A DNA stretch of 64,000 nt, from NCBI RefSeq assembly GCF_900105945.1, contig NZ_FNSO01000004.1, positions 5,146,001-5,210,000 on the forward strand, read 5' to 3'. The stretch is from Amycolatopsis tolypomycina (GTDB taxonomy: Bacteria; Actinomycetota; Actinomycetes; Mycobacteriales; Pseudonocardiaceae). The position numbers and the translations under genes were made by a program. Shown piece after piece: positions 16,328-25,124 of this stretch; within the stretch, counting starts at the first letter, position 1; every line of letters begins with the position of its first letter. The notes beneath the pieces were generated by a model. The model was given only the letters and a program-made list of their open reading frames with translations, searched no databases and was not told where the DNA came from.

Positions 16328-17509
16328 ATGCGCAAGCTCGCCTTCGCGGGACTCGCCGCGATCACCGCGGCCGTGCTCACCACCGTCGGAGTGGCGGCCG
16401 CCGATCCGCCGCCGTCGTCCCTCGTGCAGATCTCCTCCTTCGGCGCCAACCCGGGCGCGCTGGCGATGTACACCTACACCCCGGCCGGGCTCGCGACCGG
16501 CCGTCCGGTGGTCGTCGCGCTGCACGGCTGCACGCAGAGCGCCGCGGACTACTACGCCCATTCGGGCTGGCCCGAGCTGGCCGACCGCTGGCGGTTCGCG
16601 GTCGTGTTCCCCCAGCAGTCCACCGCGAACAACTCGCTGAAGTGCTTCAACTGGTTCTCCACAGCCGACGACACCCGCGGCAACGGCGAGGCCGCGTCGA
16701 TCAGGTCGATGGTGGACAAGGCGGTCGCCGACCACGGCTCGGACCGCTCCCGCGTGTTCGTCACGGGCTTGTCGGCCGGCGGCGGGATGACCGCCGACCT
16801 GCTCGCGGCGTACCCGGACGTCTTCGCCGCGGGCGGCATCAACGCCGGGCTACCGGCCCAGTGCGCGACAAGCGTCGTCGAAGCGACGAACTGCCAGCAG
16901 AACGACCAGGGCCTGACACCGGCCCAGTGGGCAGCGAAGGTGAAGGCGCAGTACCCCGGCTACGGCGGCCCGTGGCCGCGCGTCGCGATCTGGCAGGGCA
17001 CGGCCGACTACACGGTTTATCCGGTCAACGGCACCGAGCTGCGCGACCAGTGGACCGCGGTGCACGGCGTCTCCCAGACCCCGACGAGCACGCAGTCCCT
17101 GCCCGGCGGCACGACGCTGACGAACTACGCCGGCAAGGTGCAGCTGTATTCGATCGCGGGCATGGGTCACGGCACGGCGGTCGACCCGGGCACCGGCACC
17201 ACGCAGTGCGGCAGCACCGGCGCGTACTTCCTCGCCGGCATCTGTTCCAGCTACTACACGGGCGTGTTCTTCGGGCTGGACAACGGTTCCGGCACCACCA
17301 CGCCACCGACGACGACCAGTTCTCCGTCCGGAGTGTGCGTGAGCGCGAGCAACTACGCGCACACGCAGGCGGGCCGCGCGCACCAGAGCGGCGGGCAGAC
17401 GTACGCGAACGGTTCGAACCAGGCCATGGGGCTGTGGAACACCTTCACGGTCCACGCGCTGCGGGAGACGTCCCCGGGGTACTGGGTCCTCGCCGACGGG
17501 CAGTGCTAG
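16328..17509 (+). CDS. Extracellular PHB depolymerase family esterase with C-terminal binding-like domain
   Basis: A 393-residue exported enzyme of the PHB depolymerase/esterase family. The signal peptide ends near GVAAADPP. The oxyanion segment VVVALHGCTQSAADYY and the lipase box GLSAG (147-151, Ser149) are followed by IWQGTADYTVYP (acid) and GMGHGTAVDPG (histidine). A Thr/Pro linker (GTTTPPTTTSSPSG) joins a C-terminal module of about 60 residues, VCVSASNYAHTQAGRAHQSGG, ending in cysteine; such modules often bind polymer. Expected action: cleaving poly(3-hydroxybutyrate) or related polyesters outside the cell. A GAAGGAA ribosome site supports the start. Confidence 0.85.
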   Translation: MRKLAFAGLAAITAAVLTTVGVAAADPPPSSLVQISSFGANPGALAMYTYTPAGLATGRPVVVALHGCTQSAADYYAHSGWPELADRWRFAVVFPQQSTANNSLKCFNWFSTADDTRGNGEAASIRSMVDKAVADHGSDRSRVFVTGLSAGGGMTADLLAAYPDVFAAGGINAGLPAQCATSVVEATNCQQNDQGLTPAQWAAKVKAQYPGYGGPWPRVAIWQGTADYTVYPVNGTELRDQWTAVHGVSQTPTSTQSLPGGTTLTNYAGKVQLYSIAGMGHGTAVDPGTGTTQCGSTGAYFLAGICSSYYTGVFFGLDNGSGTTTPPTTTSSPSGVCVSASNYAHTQAGRAHQSGGQTYANGSNQAMGLWNTFTVHALRETSPGYWVLADGQC

Positions 17510-17580
17510 GGGTACTGAGCTGTGGGTTGAACCGCGCCACCCTCGCCATTGGTTTGGTCTGCGGTCACCAGGTCACCAGG

Positions 17581-17721
17581 TCACCGGGCGCGCCGTGCTC
17601 GTAGCGGCGGACCGGCCTGCAGGATCCGGTGCACCGTGGACGGGTGGAGACCGAGGCGCGCCTGGGCTCGGCTGGGTGAGCGTGAGCACCGGAGACCGGC
17701 TGGCCGACGAATCGCGGTGTC
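17581..17721 (-). pseudogene. IS481-like transposase relic
   Basis: About 46 codons resembling the helix-turn-helix region of IS481-type transposases: AQARLGLHPSTVHRILQAG followed by an Arg-rich tail and a stop. No upstream or downstream transposase remains and no terminal repeats are visible. An 8-base tandem GGTCACCA repeat (about 17563-17586) borders it. Likely a decayed insertion; identification rests on a short motif. Confidence 0.4.
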
Positions 17722-17788
17722 AACGAAGCCTTGTGGTGCGCTCGTGGGTGTAGGCCCGTAGCCGTGTGGCTGCGGGCCGTTCCCGTGT

Positions 17789-17986
17789 TCAGGCTGCGAA
17801 TGGGAGTGGTTCGTGGAGGTTGTTGCGTCGGGGTTGTCGGCGCCGGTCGATGAACACCGGTGGCAGGAACTCCGGGAGGCCATCAGGGGCGATGCGGACT
17901 TCCCAGCCGGAGCGGTGCAGCAGCCGGTGGTGGTGGGCGCACGTCAGCACCAGGTTGTTCAGGTCGGTGGGGCCGCCGTCTGCCCA
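17789..17986 (-). pseudogene. DUF222/HNH gene, 3' exon after group II intron
   Basis: The last 66 codons of the DUF222/HNH protein, beginning WADGGPTDLNNLVLTCAHHH and ending PLPFAA-stop. The block holds the second half of the HNH motif (N..L.C..HH). It is separated from the rest of the gene (20144-21170) by the intron. Joining exon ends gives HHIRH/WADGGPTDLN, exactly the spacing of an intact HNH domain and in phase 0. Because the 5' exon also has a frameshift, the gene is called broken. Confidence 0.85.
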
Positions 17987-18084
17987 GTGAGAGTCGGCAG
18001 GGGGCGTGGTGTCCGGATTTCGCCGGGTCGTTTCCCCCTGCCGCTCTCCCGAACCCGGCGTACCCGTTTCCGAGTACCGGGCTC
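17987..18084 (-). ncRNA. Group II intron domains V and VI
   Basis: Domain V is at 18051-18084: GAGCCCGGTACTC, a GAAA tetraloop-like turn, then the complementary ACGGGTACGCCGGGTTC-type strand, 34 nt in all. Domain VI is the stem made by GAGAGCGGCAGGGGG and CCCCCTGCCGACTCTC; the unpaired A at 17994 is 8 nt from the 3' splice site, the position of the lariat branch point. These are the most conserved catalytic pieces of the ribozyme. Confidence 0.9.
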
Positions 18085-18098
18085 TCCACGAGTCGCCG

Positions 18099-19556
18099 TC
18101 AGGCAGGCGAGACGCCTGGTTTGTCCCATGGTGTCGGTATCCGGTGGCCCCGGTAGCGATAACGCTGAATGGTCATCGTGGCGGGTTGCCAGAGTGCGAC
18201 ACTGTTGTATTCCGGCCACCGCCGGTTGTAGTAGCGGCGGATGATCCACCGTCTGCTGGTGCGGGGGTGTTTGTTCTTCAGCCATTCCCAGACCCGCCAC
18301 CACAGGTAGTGCTGGAGATGGTGGTAGGCCTTGCTGGAGGAACTGTGCCGGAAGTACTGGGCCCATCCGCGGGTCATCGTCCCGAGTTGCCGGAACAGTC
18401 GGTCCGCGTCCTGATGGGTGATCCGCTTGGTCGCTGCCTTCACCTTCCGTTTGATGGAAGTCATCGACTTCTTCGACGGATAGGTGTAGATCAGTTTCCG
18501 GTCGCTTCCGTATTGAGTGTGCCGCTGGATGCGGAATCCCAGGAAGTCGAATCCCTCGTCGATGTGCACGATCTGTGTCTTTTCCGGGGCGAGCCGAAGC
18601 CCGATCCGGTCCAGGATCGCACCGATCTCATCCCATAGTTTCTCCGCGTGGTCTCGGGTTCCGTTGACCAGGACGACGAAGTCGTCGGCATAACGGGTCA
18701 GCCGGAATGTTGCGCCGCCGCGTTGGCGATGGCGCGCCCGGGTCCAGGAGTTCCTGTGGTTCTCCCAGATCTGGTGGAAATAGTCGTCCAGTTCGGAGAG
18801 AGTGATGTTGGCCAGCAGCGGCGACAGAATGCCGCCCTGAGGGGTTCCGGAATGGGTGTCCCGGTCGGCGTCGTCCTCGCTGAGGATTCCCGCGCGCAGG
18901 AACGCCTTGATCAGCTCCAGGATCCGCTTGTCCTTGATCCGTTTCCGCACCAGCCCGAGCAGGGCGGTGTGGTCGATCTCGTCGAAACAGGCGGCGATGT
19001 CGCCCTCGAAGACCCACTCATAGCCCTGCTGGGCATAGTGGCGGATCTCCTCGACGGCGTCCTGGGCCCGGCGTCTGGGCCGGAAACCATAACTGGAGTC
19101 CCGGAACCCGGTCTCGAAGATCGGTTCCAGGACCAGCTTCAGCGAGGCTTGAACGACCCGATCGGTCACGGTCGGTATCCCCAGCCGGCGCGTCTTCCCG
19201 CCGGTTCTGGGAATGTGCCGTTCCCGGACCGGGAGCGGACGGAACGCCCGAGCCTTCAGATCAGCCCGGATTTCCTCCAACAACCCGACAACACCCAGCT
19301 TCGATTCGGTGATCGAGCGGACAGTCCGCCGATCGACACCCGCGCTGCGTGCTCCGGTGTTCCCCGACACCCGTTCCCACGCCGTGACGAGGAATGCGGG
19401 GTCGGCCACGAGGTTATAGAGATCATCAAACCGGCGGCCGGGATCGGCCGCCGCCCAACGGTGCAGCTTCGTTTGCATTCCCAGTACCCGCTGCCCTGCG
19501 GTGAACGGCACCAACAGCAGATCACCGATGTTCACCGGTGAGGCTTCTTCTGGCAT
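18099..19556 (-). CDS. ltrA: Group II intron reverse transcriptase/maturase
   Basis: A 485-residue intron-encoded protein in domain IV. RT blocks appear in order: RRLGIPTVTDRVVQ (about 123-136), GFRPRRRAQDAV, GDIAACFDEIDH (185-196), SGTPQGGILSPLLANI, the active site RYADDFVVLV (YADD 289-292) and LGFRIQ. The maturase X/thumb region is RGWAQYFRHSSSSKAYHHLQ (396-415). After a short basic region the protein ends; there is no HNH endonuclease domain. It assists splicing and copies the intron RNA at new sites. Start at ATG 19556 (MPEEASP) with a GAGG site; upstream in-frame codons lie in ribozyme sequence. Confidence 0.93.
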   Translation of the reverse strand: MPEEASPVNIGDLLLVPFTAGQRVLGMQTKLHRWAAADPGRRFDDLYNLVADPAFLVTAWERVSGNTGARSAGVDRRTVRSITESKLGVVGLLEEIRADLKARAFRPLPVRERHIPRTGGKTRRLGIPTVTDRVVQASLKLVLEPIFETGFRDSSYGFRPRRRAQDAVEEIRHYAQQGYEWVFEGDIAACFDEIDHTALLGLVRKRIKDKRILELIKAFLRAGILSEDDADRDTHSGTPQGGILSPLLANITLSELDDYFHQIWENHRNSWTRARHRQRGGATFRLTRYADDFVVLVNGTRDHAEKLWDEIGAILDRIGLRLAPEKTQIVHIDEGFDFLGFRIQRHTQYGSDRKLIYTYPSKKSMTSIKRKVKAATKRITHQDADRLFRQLGTMTRGWAQYFRHSSSSKAYHHLQHYLWWRVWEWLKNKHPRTSRRWIIRRYYNRRWPEYNSVALWQPATMTIQRYRYRGHRIPTPWDKPGVSPA

Positions 19557-20143
19557 TACCTCAAGTTCCCTGCTTCGTCTCGCTGTCGCCCTTCCCCATG
19601 TGGACGGCTTTCCCGTCCTCGGAGTACTACGGCGACTCCGCCCCATCGCAAGCCTCTCGGCAGGCAATGCGCCTATCCGTCATCAGACCACCGGCTGTGA
19701 CCCGTTTATGGAAGGCTTGCGGTGGTTCCCATGTTCACGTGTTCCCGATCGACGAGTGAGGCACCCAGCTTTACCCCGGCAGTCCCTGTGAATACGCCAC
19801 AGACTTTCTCCACAGGCTGCCCGAGAACAATTCCCGGGCGGACGCTACCCCTACCACTTGGTTCACGCGCACTGCACTACCGACCCATATCCGCCAGGTT
19901 CGAGTCGGCTCCACATAACGAGGCTTCAGACACTGATTCCTATTCGTATACCTTCTCGTCTCGCTCACCGAGCCCGCACCATCTGGCGATACTGGCACGA
20001 CTCGACTTCGTCAGGGCCGCTTGCCACCTCAACCTGCCCATTCCCGCAGGTCAGGCTGCCCTCAGCTTCACCGAACCGCTGTGACGATCCAGCGTCGGAG
20101 GTCTTGCACCTCCGATCGGATAAACACGCGCCTCATGGCGCAC

Positions 20144-21170
20144 GTGGCGGATGTGGTGACCTTGGCAATGCCGGGGTGGCCGATGACAGCCGGGGAAAGC
20201 GCAACCCCGATCCCGGAGGAAGAGGGCTCGGCGGAGGCCTGCGGAGATCAGGCGACGGAGGCGGCCGAGGTTGAGTGGTTCGCTCTTCTCACCGAGGACC
20301 GCAGGGATGATCATGGCGTCGCAGGCGTGGACCCGGGCCTCAGCAGCAGTCATCGTCCCGGTGTCGCCGAGGGTGGCCTTCCCGACCCCGGACTTCAAGT
20401 CTTTCAGGGAGACCGCGACCATCACGTGGGCTCGTTCCCCGGCCTGCATGGGCAGGTTCGGGGAGTTGAGAGCAAGGTCGACGGCATCGGAGAAGGCGTC
20501 GCCGTAGCGGGGTGGTGCGGAAGTCGGGGCCGTCGTCGCCGGTGCGACGCTCAGCCAGGGCGTCCAGCAACGCGCTGGCGCGGGTGCCGGTTTCGTCGTC
20601 GAACCGGCCGCTCAGCTCCCACACCCCGGTTCTTTTCCGGCGCAGGAACAACTCCCGAGCCGGAACCACAGGTTCGGTGTCGTCGGGGGCGGTTCCGTCG
20701 GGAGCCAGGTGGGCGAGGATGCGGGCACCGAGGGCGGCGACCTGCTTGTGCCCGGCCTCCTCCGCGAACGTCAGCAGGTTGGCCTCGGCACTCAGGCGAT
20801 GCTCGGGCGGAACTTGAGTCAGGACATCGGTGATCACATCGATCATCGGGTCACTCAACCGCCCCGCCCGCGCGGCAGCGCCGGTGCCGGGAGCCAGCGC
20901 AGGAATCGGGGAGCCATCAAGGTTCCGGCCCGGGTTCACCAACCGAGCCCGTTTCACCGCCCGCTCGGCAACCGGCTTCGGCACATCGGCGAGATGCTCC
21001 AGAAGCCGTGCCACAGAACGATAGCCGAACAGCTCCATCACCCCACGCTGCTCGATCTCCACCAGCAGCGCACCAATTTCGGCGTCGGCAGAGCGCTTGG
21101 CCGCGAGCAGCTCACCGAGGCGGTCGGCAAGAGCCACCGCGTCGGGCGAGGGAGTCGCGTTACTGGCCAT
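20144..21170 (-). pseudogene. DUF222/HNH endonuclease-like gene, 5' exon, frameshifted
   Basis: Begins MASNATPSPDAVALADRLGE with the DUF222 domain (LFGYRSVARLLEHL, PPEHRLSAEANLLTFAEEAGH) and runs to the first half of an HNH motif, RDRGCAFPGCHRPPRHCQGH, ending at the intron boundary. The reading frame is interrupted at 20509-20512, a run of four G on the plus strand; removing one base restores TTRYGDAFSDAVDLALNSPN and continuity with MQAGERAHVMVAVSLKDL. DUF222/HNH proteins are abundant in actinomycetes and of unclear role, possibly selfish nucleases. A TAGTTT element 6 bases before the ATG suggests leaderless expression. Confidence 0.85.
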
Positions 21171-21367
21171 ACCTTCAAACTACCGACGATCGAACACACC
21201 GGCATCACACGAAACGGTGAGAACACAAGGTAAAGAAAGGCAACCGACGCGCGGGAGATCGGCGCTGCCGACACCCACCCATCGCCCGCGGCCAGCCGCA
21301 GGCCGCAGGCCGCGGCCCGAGCAACACGGGGCCCACAGCCCCCGCAACCCCGATCCGAAGCCAGAAC

Positions 21368-21427
21368 ACGGCCGGCGGCGCCGGGTCAAGGCACGCTTTC
21401 CCGCCTTGACCCGGCGCCGCCGGCCGT
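21368..21427. terminator. Very long perfect hairpin (25-bp stem)
   Basis: Arms at 21368-21392 and 21403-21427 are perfect complements over 25 bases, with a 10-base loop (ACGCTTTCCC). The arms contain the GGCGCCG core and GGGTCAAGGC. It lies about 200 bases upstream of the DUF222 start and before a PPOX relic. The structure is strong enough to end transcription from either side, or it may be a dispersed intergenic repeat. Confidence 0.7.
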
Positions 21428-21459
21428 AGTCACAATGAAGGCTTCGGGGTGGCGGAGAA

Positions 21460-21615
21460 ACCAACCTCTGGCTCTGCACCCTCCGCCCCAACGGCTCACC
21501 ACACGTGACCCCGGTCTGGTTCACCTACCTGGACAACACGTTCTGGATCAGCAGCGGCGAGCGAAACACCAAGGTACGCAACATCCTGAACGACCCCCGG
21601 GTCAGGCTCGCCCCC
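21460..21615 (+). pseudogene. Pyridoxamine 5'-phosphate oxidase-like fragment
   Basis: Fifty-two codons match the N-terminal FMN-binding strand region of PPOX/F420-type flavoproteins: NLWLCTLRPNGSPHVTPVWF, then YLDNTFWISSGERNTKVRNI and LNDPRVRLA. There is no start codon in place and the frame degenerates after RLAPFGPRV. The rest of the gene is missing, so it is a remnant left by deletion or recombination near the mobile zone. Confidence 0.7.
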
Positions 21616-21899
21616 TTCGGCCCCCGAGTCCTCCTCGAAGTGCCAGCCGGCCGGTGGCTGCTCCAGGGAACCGCCCAATGACCACAGCGACATCACGTTC
21701 ACCGGCAACGCCGGGTTCGCACTGAAGTCCAGCGGCGCCGTCGACCCAGCGCGCCACCGCCGGTTGCCGTTCTGGTCGCCCACCCGGGTACGGCAGGCCG
21801 AGCACGCGCGCGACCTAGTCGTACACCTCCCCCCGCCGCGTCGTCCACTGTGGACCCCAGGTCGGTGATCGACGACGCCATGTCGTCCACCCGCAGCAA
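21616..21899. other. Degenerate intergenic sequence
   Basis: No supportable gene. Reading frames on both strands are open but without family character or ribosome sites. The region separates the PPOX remnant from the 3' end of the GAF/PucR regulator and is probably decayed coding DNA. Confidence 0.4.
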
Positions 21900-23750
21900 T
21901 CACCGCGATCCGAGCCGCAGCAAGCGCAGGGCCAGCTGGATCTCCAGGGCACGGTCCGGGGCCTGCCAGTCCTCCCCCAGCAACGACGCCACCCGCTCCA
22001 GCCGCTGCACCACCGTGTTCACGTGGACGTGCAGCACGTCCTTCGTCCGCGCCAGCTGCGCACCGTTCGCGAAGTACGCCCGCAGCGTCGCGACCAGCTC
22101 CGTGCCGCGGCGCTCGTCGTAGTCCAGTACCGGGCCCAGGGTGCGGCGGACGAACGCGTCCAGGTCCGCGCGGTCGCCGAGCAGCTGGCCGAGGAAGCCC
22201 AGCCCGGCCATCGCCGCGCCTTCGCCCGCGCGGCCGAGGGCCAGCAGCGCCCGGACGCAGCGGGCCGCCTCCGCGTGGGCGTCCGCGATCGCCGACGGGC
22301 CGCTCGCCGGGCCCGCCGCGCCCACCGTGACCGGGCGGCCCGTCGCCGAGCCGAGGTCGGCCGCCACGCGGCGGGCCAGCTCGTCCGGGTCGCCCGGTGC
22401 GAGCAGCACGACCTCCTCCGCGTGCACCCCGACCAGCGTCGCGTGCCGGGCCGCCGCGCTCGCGGCGCGCCGCCGCGAGCCGCCGTCGGCGTGGGCGACC
22501 AGGACCGCGTGCGGGGCCGAGAGGTCGATGCCCAGCCGGCGGCCGCGGGCCAGCAGGGCCCGGGGGTTGCGGCCGGGGGCGGTGAGCAGGTCGGTCAACA
22601 GCTCGCCGCGGACCTCGTCCTCCGCGCGCACCACCGACCGCCGCAGCATCAGCAGCAACGCCGTCACGACGCCGGCGCGCTCGAACAGCCGCCGGTCGGG
22701 GTCGGACAGGTCACGCCGGCCGGCCAGCACCAGGCTGCCGAGCAGCTCGGGGCCCGCCTGCACCGCGCACACCCAGTTGTCCTTTGTGGACACCGCGCGG
22801 CCGCTCGCGCGGGCCGCGGCGAGGGCGTCCGGGTCGAGCGCCACCGGCTCCGCCGAACTGGCCAGGAGCGTGCCGTCGGCGTCGTACACCGTGAGGTTCC
22901 CGTGCAGCACGCCGGCGACGGCGTCGGCGACGTCCGGCAGGTCGCCGCCGCGCAGCACCAGGTCGGTCAGCCGGTCGTGCGCGTCCTCGGCGCGTTCCAT
23001 CGTCGCGTTGGCCTCGTTGAGCTCCGCGACCGCGCGGCGGGTCTGGTCGAGGAGGTTCGCGCTGTCCAGTGCGATCGCCGCGTGGTCGGCCAGCGACGAC
23101 AGCAGCGCGACCTCGTCGGCGGAGAACTCCCGGGTGGCGCGGTCGGACGCGAACAGCACGCCGAGCACCTTCGGCCCGATCGCCAGCGGGACGCCGAGGA
23201 TCGCGGTCAGGCCTTCGTCTTCGACGCCGGAGTCGATGTGGCGGGTGTGCTTGAACCGGTCGTCGTTGAAGTAGTCCGACGTCGCGTACGGCCGCGCGGT
23301 CTGCGCCACCAGCCCGCCGAGGCCCTCCCCCATGCCCAGCACGATCTGCTGGAACTCCGCCGACACCGAGCCGTCGCTGACCCGGATGTAGGTCTTCCCC
23401 TCGGCTTCGTTGTTCAGGCTCAGATAGGAGACGTCGACGCCGAGCAGCGCCCGTGCCCGCCGGACGATCGAGCGCAGCACGGTGTCCGGGTCGGACAGCG
23501 CGGCGAGCTCGCTCGCAGTCTCGAACAATGCGGTGAGCTGGGCTTCGCGCCGCCGGTGCTCGGCCAGTGTCTCGCGGATCCGCAGGGCCAGCTCGCCCGC
23601 GCTGGCCAGCGCGGCCAGGTCGGCCGCGTCGAGGGCGCCCTCGGCACGGGCGGCCACGACGACGTGCGCCAGCTGCTCGGTGCTCGCCCCGGAGGCGAGC
23701 AGGTCGAGCAGCCGGCGCAGCGCGTCCGAAGGTGCGGTCACGGCGGTCAT
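21900..23750 (-). CDS. GAF-domain, PucR/CdaR-type transcriptional regulator
   Basis: A 616-residue regulator. The N-terminal helical part (about 1-70) precedes a GAF domain (about 75-235: ALFETASELAALSDPDTVL, LGVPLAIGPKVLGVLFASDR), then a long linker with a second ligand-binding-like region. The C-terminal PucR HTH_30 domain holds TLRAYFANGAQLARTKDVLH and HVNTVVQRLERV. Such regulators sense small metabolites and control neighbouring catabolic genes. Its ATG comes one base after the stop of the transporter gene, so it is the last gene of a 3-hydroxybutyrate operon and is likely its regulator. No operator could be identified. Confidence 0.88.
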   Translation of the reverse strand: MTAVTAPSDALRRLLDLLASGASTEQLAHVVVAARAEGALDAADLAALASAGELALRIRETLAEHRRREAQLTALFETASELAALSDPDTVLRSIVRRARALLGVDVSYLSLNNEAEGKTYIRVSDGSVSAEFQQIVLGMGEGLGGLVAQTARPYATSDYFNDDRFKHTRHIDSGVEDEGLTAILGVPLAIGPKVLGVLFASDRATREFSADEVALLSSLADHAAIALDSANLLDQTRRAVAELNEANATMERAEDAHDRLTDLVLRGGDLPDVADAVAGVLHGNLTVYDADGTLLASSAEPVALDPDALAAARASGRAVSTKDNWVCAVQAGPELLGSLVLAGRRDLSDPDRRLFERAGVVTALLLMLRRSVVRAEDEVRGELLTDLLTAPGRNPRALLARGRRLGIDLSAPHAVLVAHADGGSRRRAASAAARHATLVGVHAEEVVLLAPGDPDELARRVAADLGSATGRPVTVGAAGPASGPSAIADAHAEAARCVRALLALGRAGEGAAMAGLGFLGQLLGDRADLDAFVRRTLGPVLDYDERRGTELVATLRAYFANGAQLARTKDVLHVHVNTVVQRLERVASLLGEDWQAPDRALEIQLALRLLRLGSR

Positions 23751-23751
23751 G

Positions 23752-25077
23752 CTAGGGCGAAACGGCCGCCTTCTCCGCCTCGACGTCGTCGTGCAGCGAT
23801 TCGCCGCGGGTCTCGCGGGCGGCGAGCAGCGCGATCACCGTGATCAGGCACATCGCCGCGACGTACAGCGACACCGGCACGGTGCTGCCCCAGGCCGAGA
23901 ACAGCGCGACGGCGATCAGCGGGGCGACGGCCCCCGCGGCGATCGACGACAGCTGCCCGCCGACCGAGAGGCCGGTGTAGCGCACCCGGGTCGGGAACTG
24001 CTCGGCGAAGAAGGCGGCCTGCGGGCCGTACATCGCGCCGTGCAGCACCAGCCCGACGGTCGCGGCCAGCACGATCACCGCCGACGACTTCGTGTCGAGC
24101 AGCGCGAAGAACGCGAAGCCCCACACGGCCATCCCGATCGCGCCGAACAGGTAAACCGGACGGCGGCCGACGCGGTCGGACAGCGCGCCCCACACCGGGA
24201 TCGTCACGAAGTGCACGGCCGAGCCGATGAGCACCGCGGTCAGGCCGACGCCCTTCGGCAGGTGCAGCCCGGTCGTGACGTAGACCAGGATGAACGCGGT
24301 GATCACGTAGTACGAGACGTTCTCGGCCATCCGCGCGCCGATCGTGATCAGCACCTGGCGCCAGCTGTTGCGGAAGACGTCGACGACCGGGACGTGCTTT
24401 TCCGCGCGCGCCTCGGCCTGCCGCTGGGCGGCGAGGAACACCGGCGACTCGGCGACGGCCAGCCGGATCCACAGCCCGATCAGCAGCAGCGCGCCCGAGA
24501 GCAGGAACGGAACGCGCCAGCCCCAGGACATGAAGGTCGCGTCGGACTGCGTCGCGGACAGGATCGCCAGGACGGCGGTCGCGAGGAGGTTGCCGCCGGG
24601 CGCGCCGCACTGCGGCCAGCTCGCCCAGAACCCGCGGCGGCGGTCGTCACCGTGTTCGGAGACGATCAGGACGGCGCCGCCCCACTCGCCGCCGAGCGCG
24701 AAGCCCTGGACGAGCCGCAGCAGCGTGAGCAGCAGCGGCGCCACGACCCCCGCGGTGGCGTACGTCGGCAGGACGCCCATCAGGCAGGTCGAGCCGCCCA
24801 TCAGCACCAGGCTGACGACCAGCAGCTTCTTCCGGCCGAGCCGGTCGCCGAAATGGCCGAAGACCAGGCCGCCGATCGGGCGGGCCAGGAACCCGACGGC
24901 GTAGGTCAGGAACGCCAGCAGCGTGCCGGTGAGCGGGCTCGCCGTCGGGAAGAACAGCTTGTTGAAGACGAGGGCGGCGGCGGAGGTGTAGAGGAAGAAG
25001 TCGTACCACTCGATGGTGGTGCCGATCAGGCTCGCGCCGACGATCTTGGCGATCGCCGACCGGTGGGGTTGGCTCAC
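23752..25077 (-). CDS. MHS-family MFS transporter (metabolite:H+ symporter)
   Basis: A 441-residue, 12-TM symporter of the ProP/ShiA/KgtP group. Signatures are GTTIEWYDFFLYTSAAALVF, FGHFGDRLGRKKLLV, LVQGFALGGEWGGAVLIVSE and ESPVF in the central loop. It imports organic acids with protons. The GTG at 25077 has a GGAG site and yields the normal family N-terminus (SQPHRSAIAKIVGA). Placed between 3-hydroxybutyrate dehydrogenase (47 bases upstream) and the GAF/PucR regulator, it probably takes up 3-hydroxybutyrate or a related hydroxy acid; this is inferred from context. Confidence 0.9.
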   Translation of the reverse strand: MSQPHRSAIAKIVGASLIGTTIEWYDFFLYTSAAALVFNKLFFPTASPLTGTLLAFLTYAVGFLARPIGGLVFGHFGDRLGRKKLLVVSLVLMGGSTCLMGVLPTYATAGVVAPLLLTLLRLVQGFALGGEWGGAVLIVSEHGDDRRRGFWASWPQCGAPGGNLLATAVLAILSATQSDATFMSWGWRVPFLLSGALLLIGLWIRLAVAESPVFLAAQRQAEARAEKHVPVVDVFRNSWRQVLITIGARMAENVSYYVITAFILVYVTTGLHLPKGVGLTAVLIGSAVHFVTIPVWGALSDRVGRRPVYLFGAIGMAVWGFAFFALLDTKSSAVIVLAATVGLVLHGAMYGPQAAFFAEQFPTRVRYTGLSVGGQLSSIAAGAVAPLIAVALFSAWGSTVPVSLYVAAMCLITVIALLAARETRGESLHDDVEAEKAAVSP

Positions 25078-25124
25078 TGCGGGCTCCACTTCCTTGTGGT
25101 TGTGCGGCGTTGTCGTGCAGCGGG

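Larger units (their letters stand above)
17987..20143 (-). mobile_element. Complete group II intron (2157 nt) in an HNH gene
   Basis: On the minus strand the element starts GTGCGCCATGAGG at 20143, the canonical GUGYG boundary, and ends CTCTCAC at 17987 (AY type). It carries a 34-nt domain V, a domain VI stem with a bulged adenosine 8 nt from the 3' end, and one reverse transcriptase/maturase gene. The flanking exons join in frame inside the HNH motif. All parts needed for splicing look present. Mobility would be by RNA-based retrohoming; the protein has no endonuclease domain, so target priming would not use second-strand cleavage by the intron protein. Confidence 0.93.

Noticed and set aside
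17563-17586. GGTCACCA tandem repeat as a CRISPR or iteron array
   Set aside because: Only three 8-base units without spacers and no replication or cas genes nearby.
18648-19541. Plus-strand open frame antisense to the intron reverse transcriptase
   Set aside because: It mirrors the RT gene codons and has no domain; the minus-strand RT motifs are complete.
20017-20040. GTGGCAAGCGG in intron domain I as EBS1 pairing with the exon CCGCCAC
   Set aside because: It lies only about 115 nt from the intron 5' end, earlier than EBS1 usually does, and the pairing is imperfect; the fold of domain I was not worked out.
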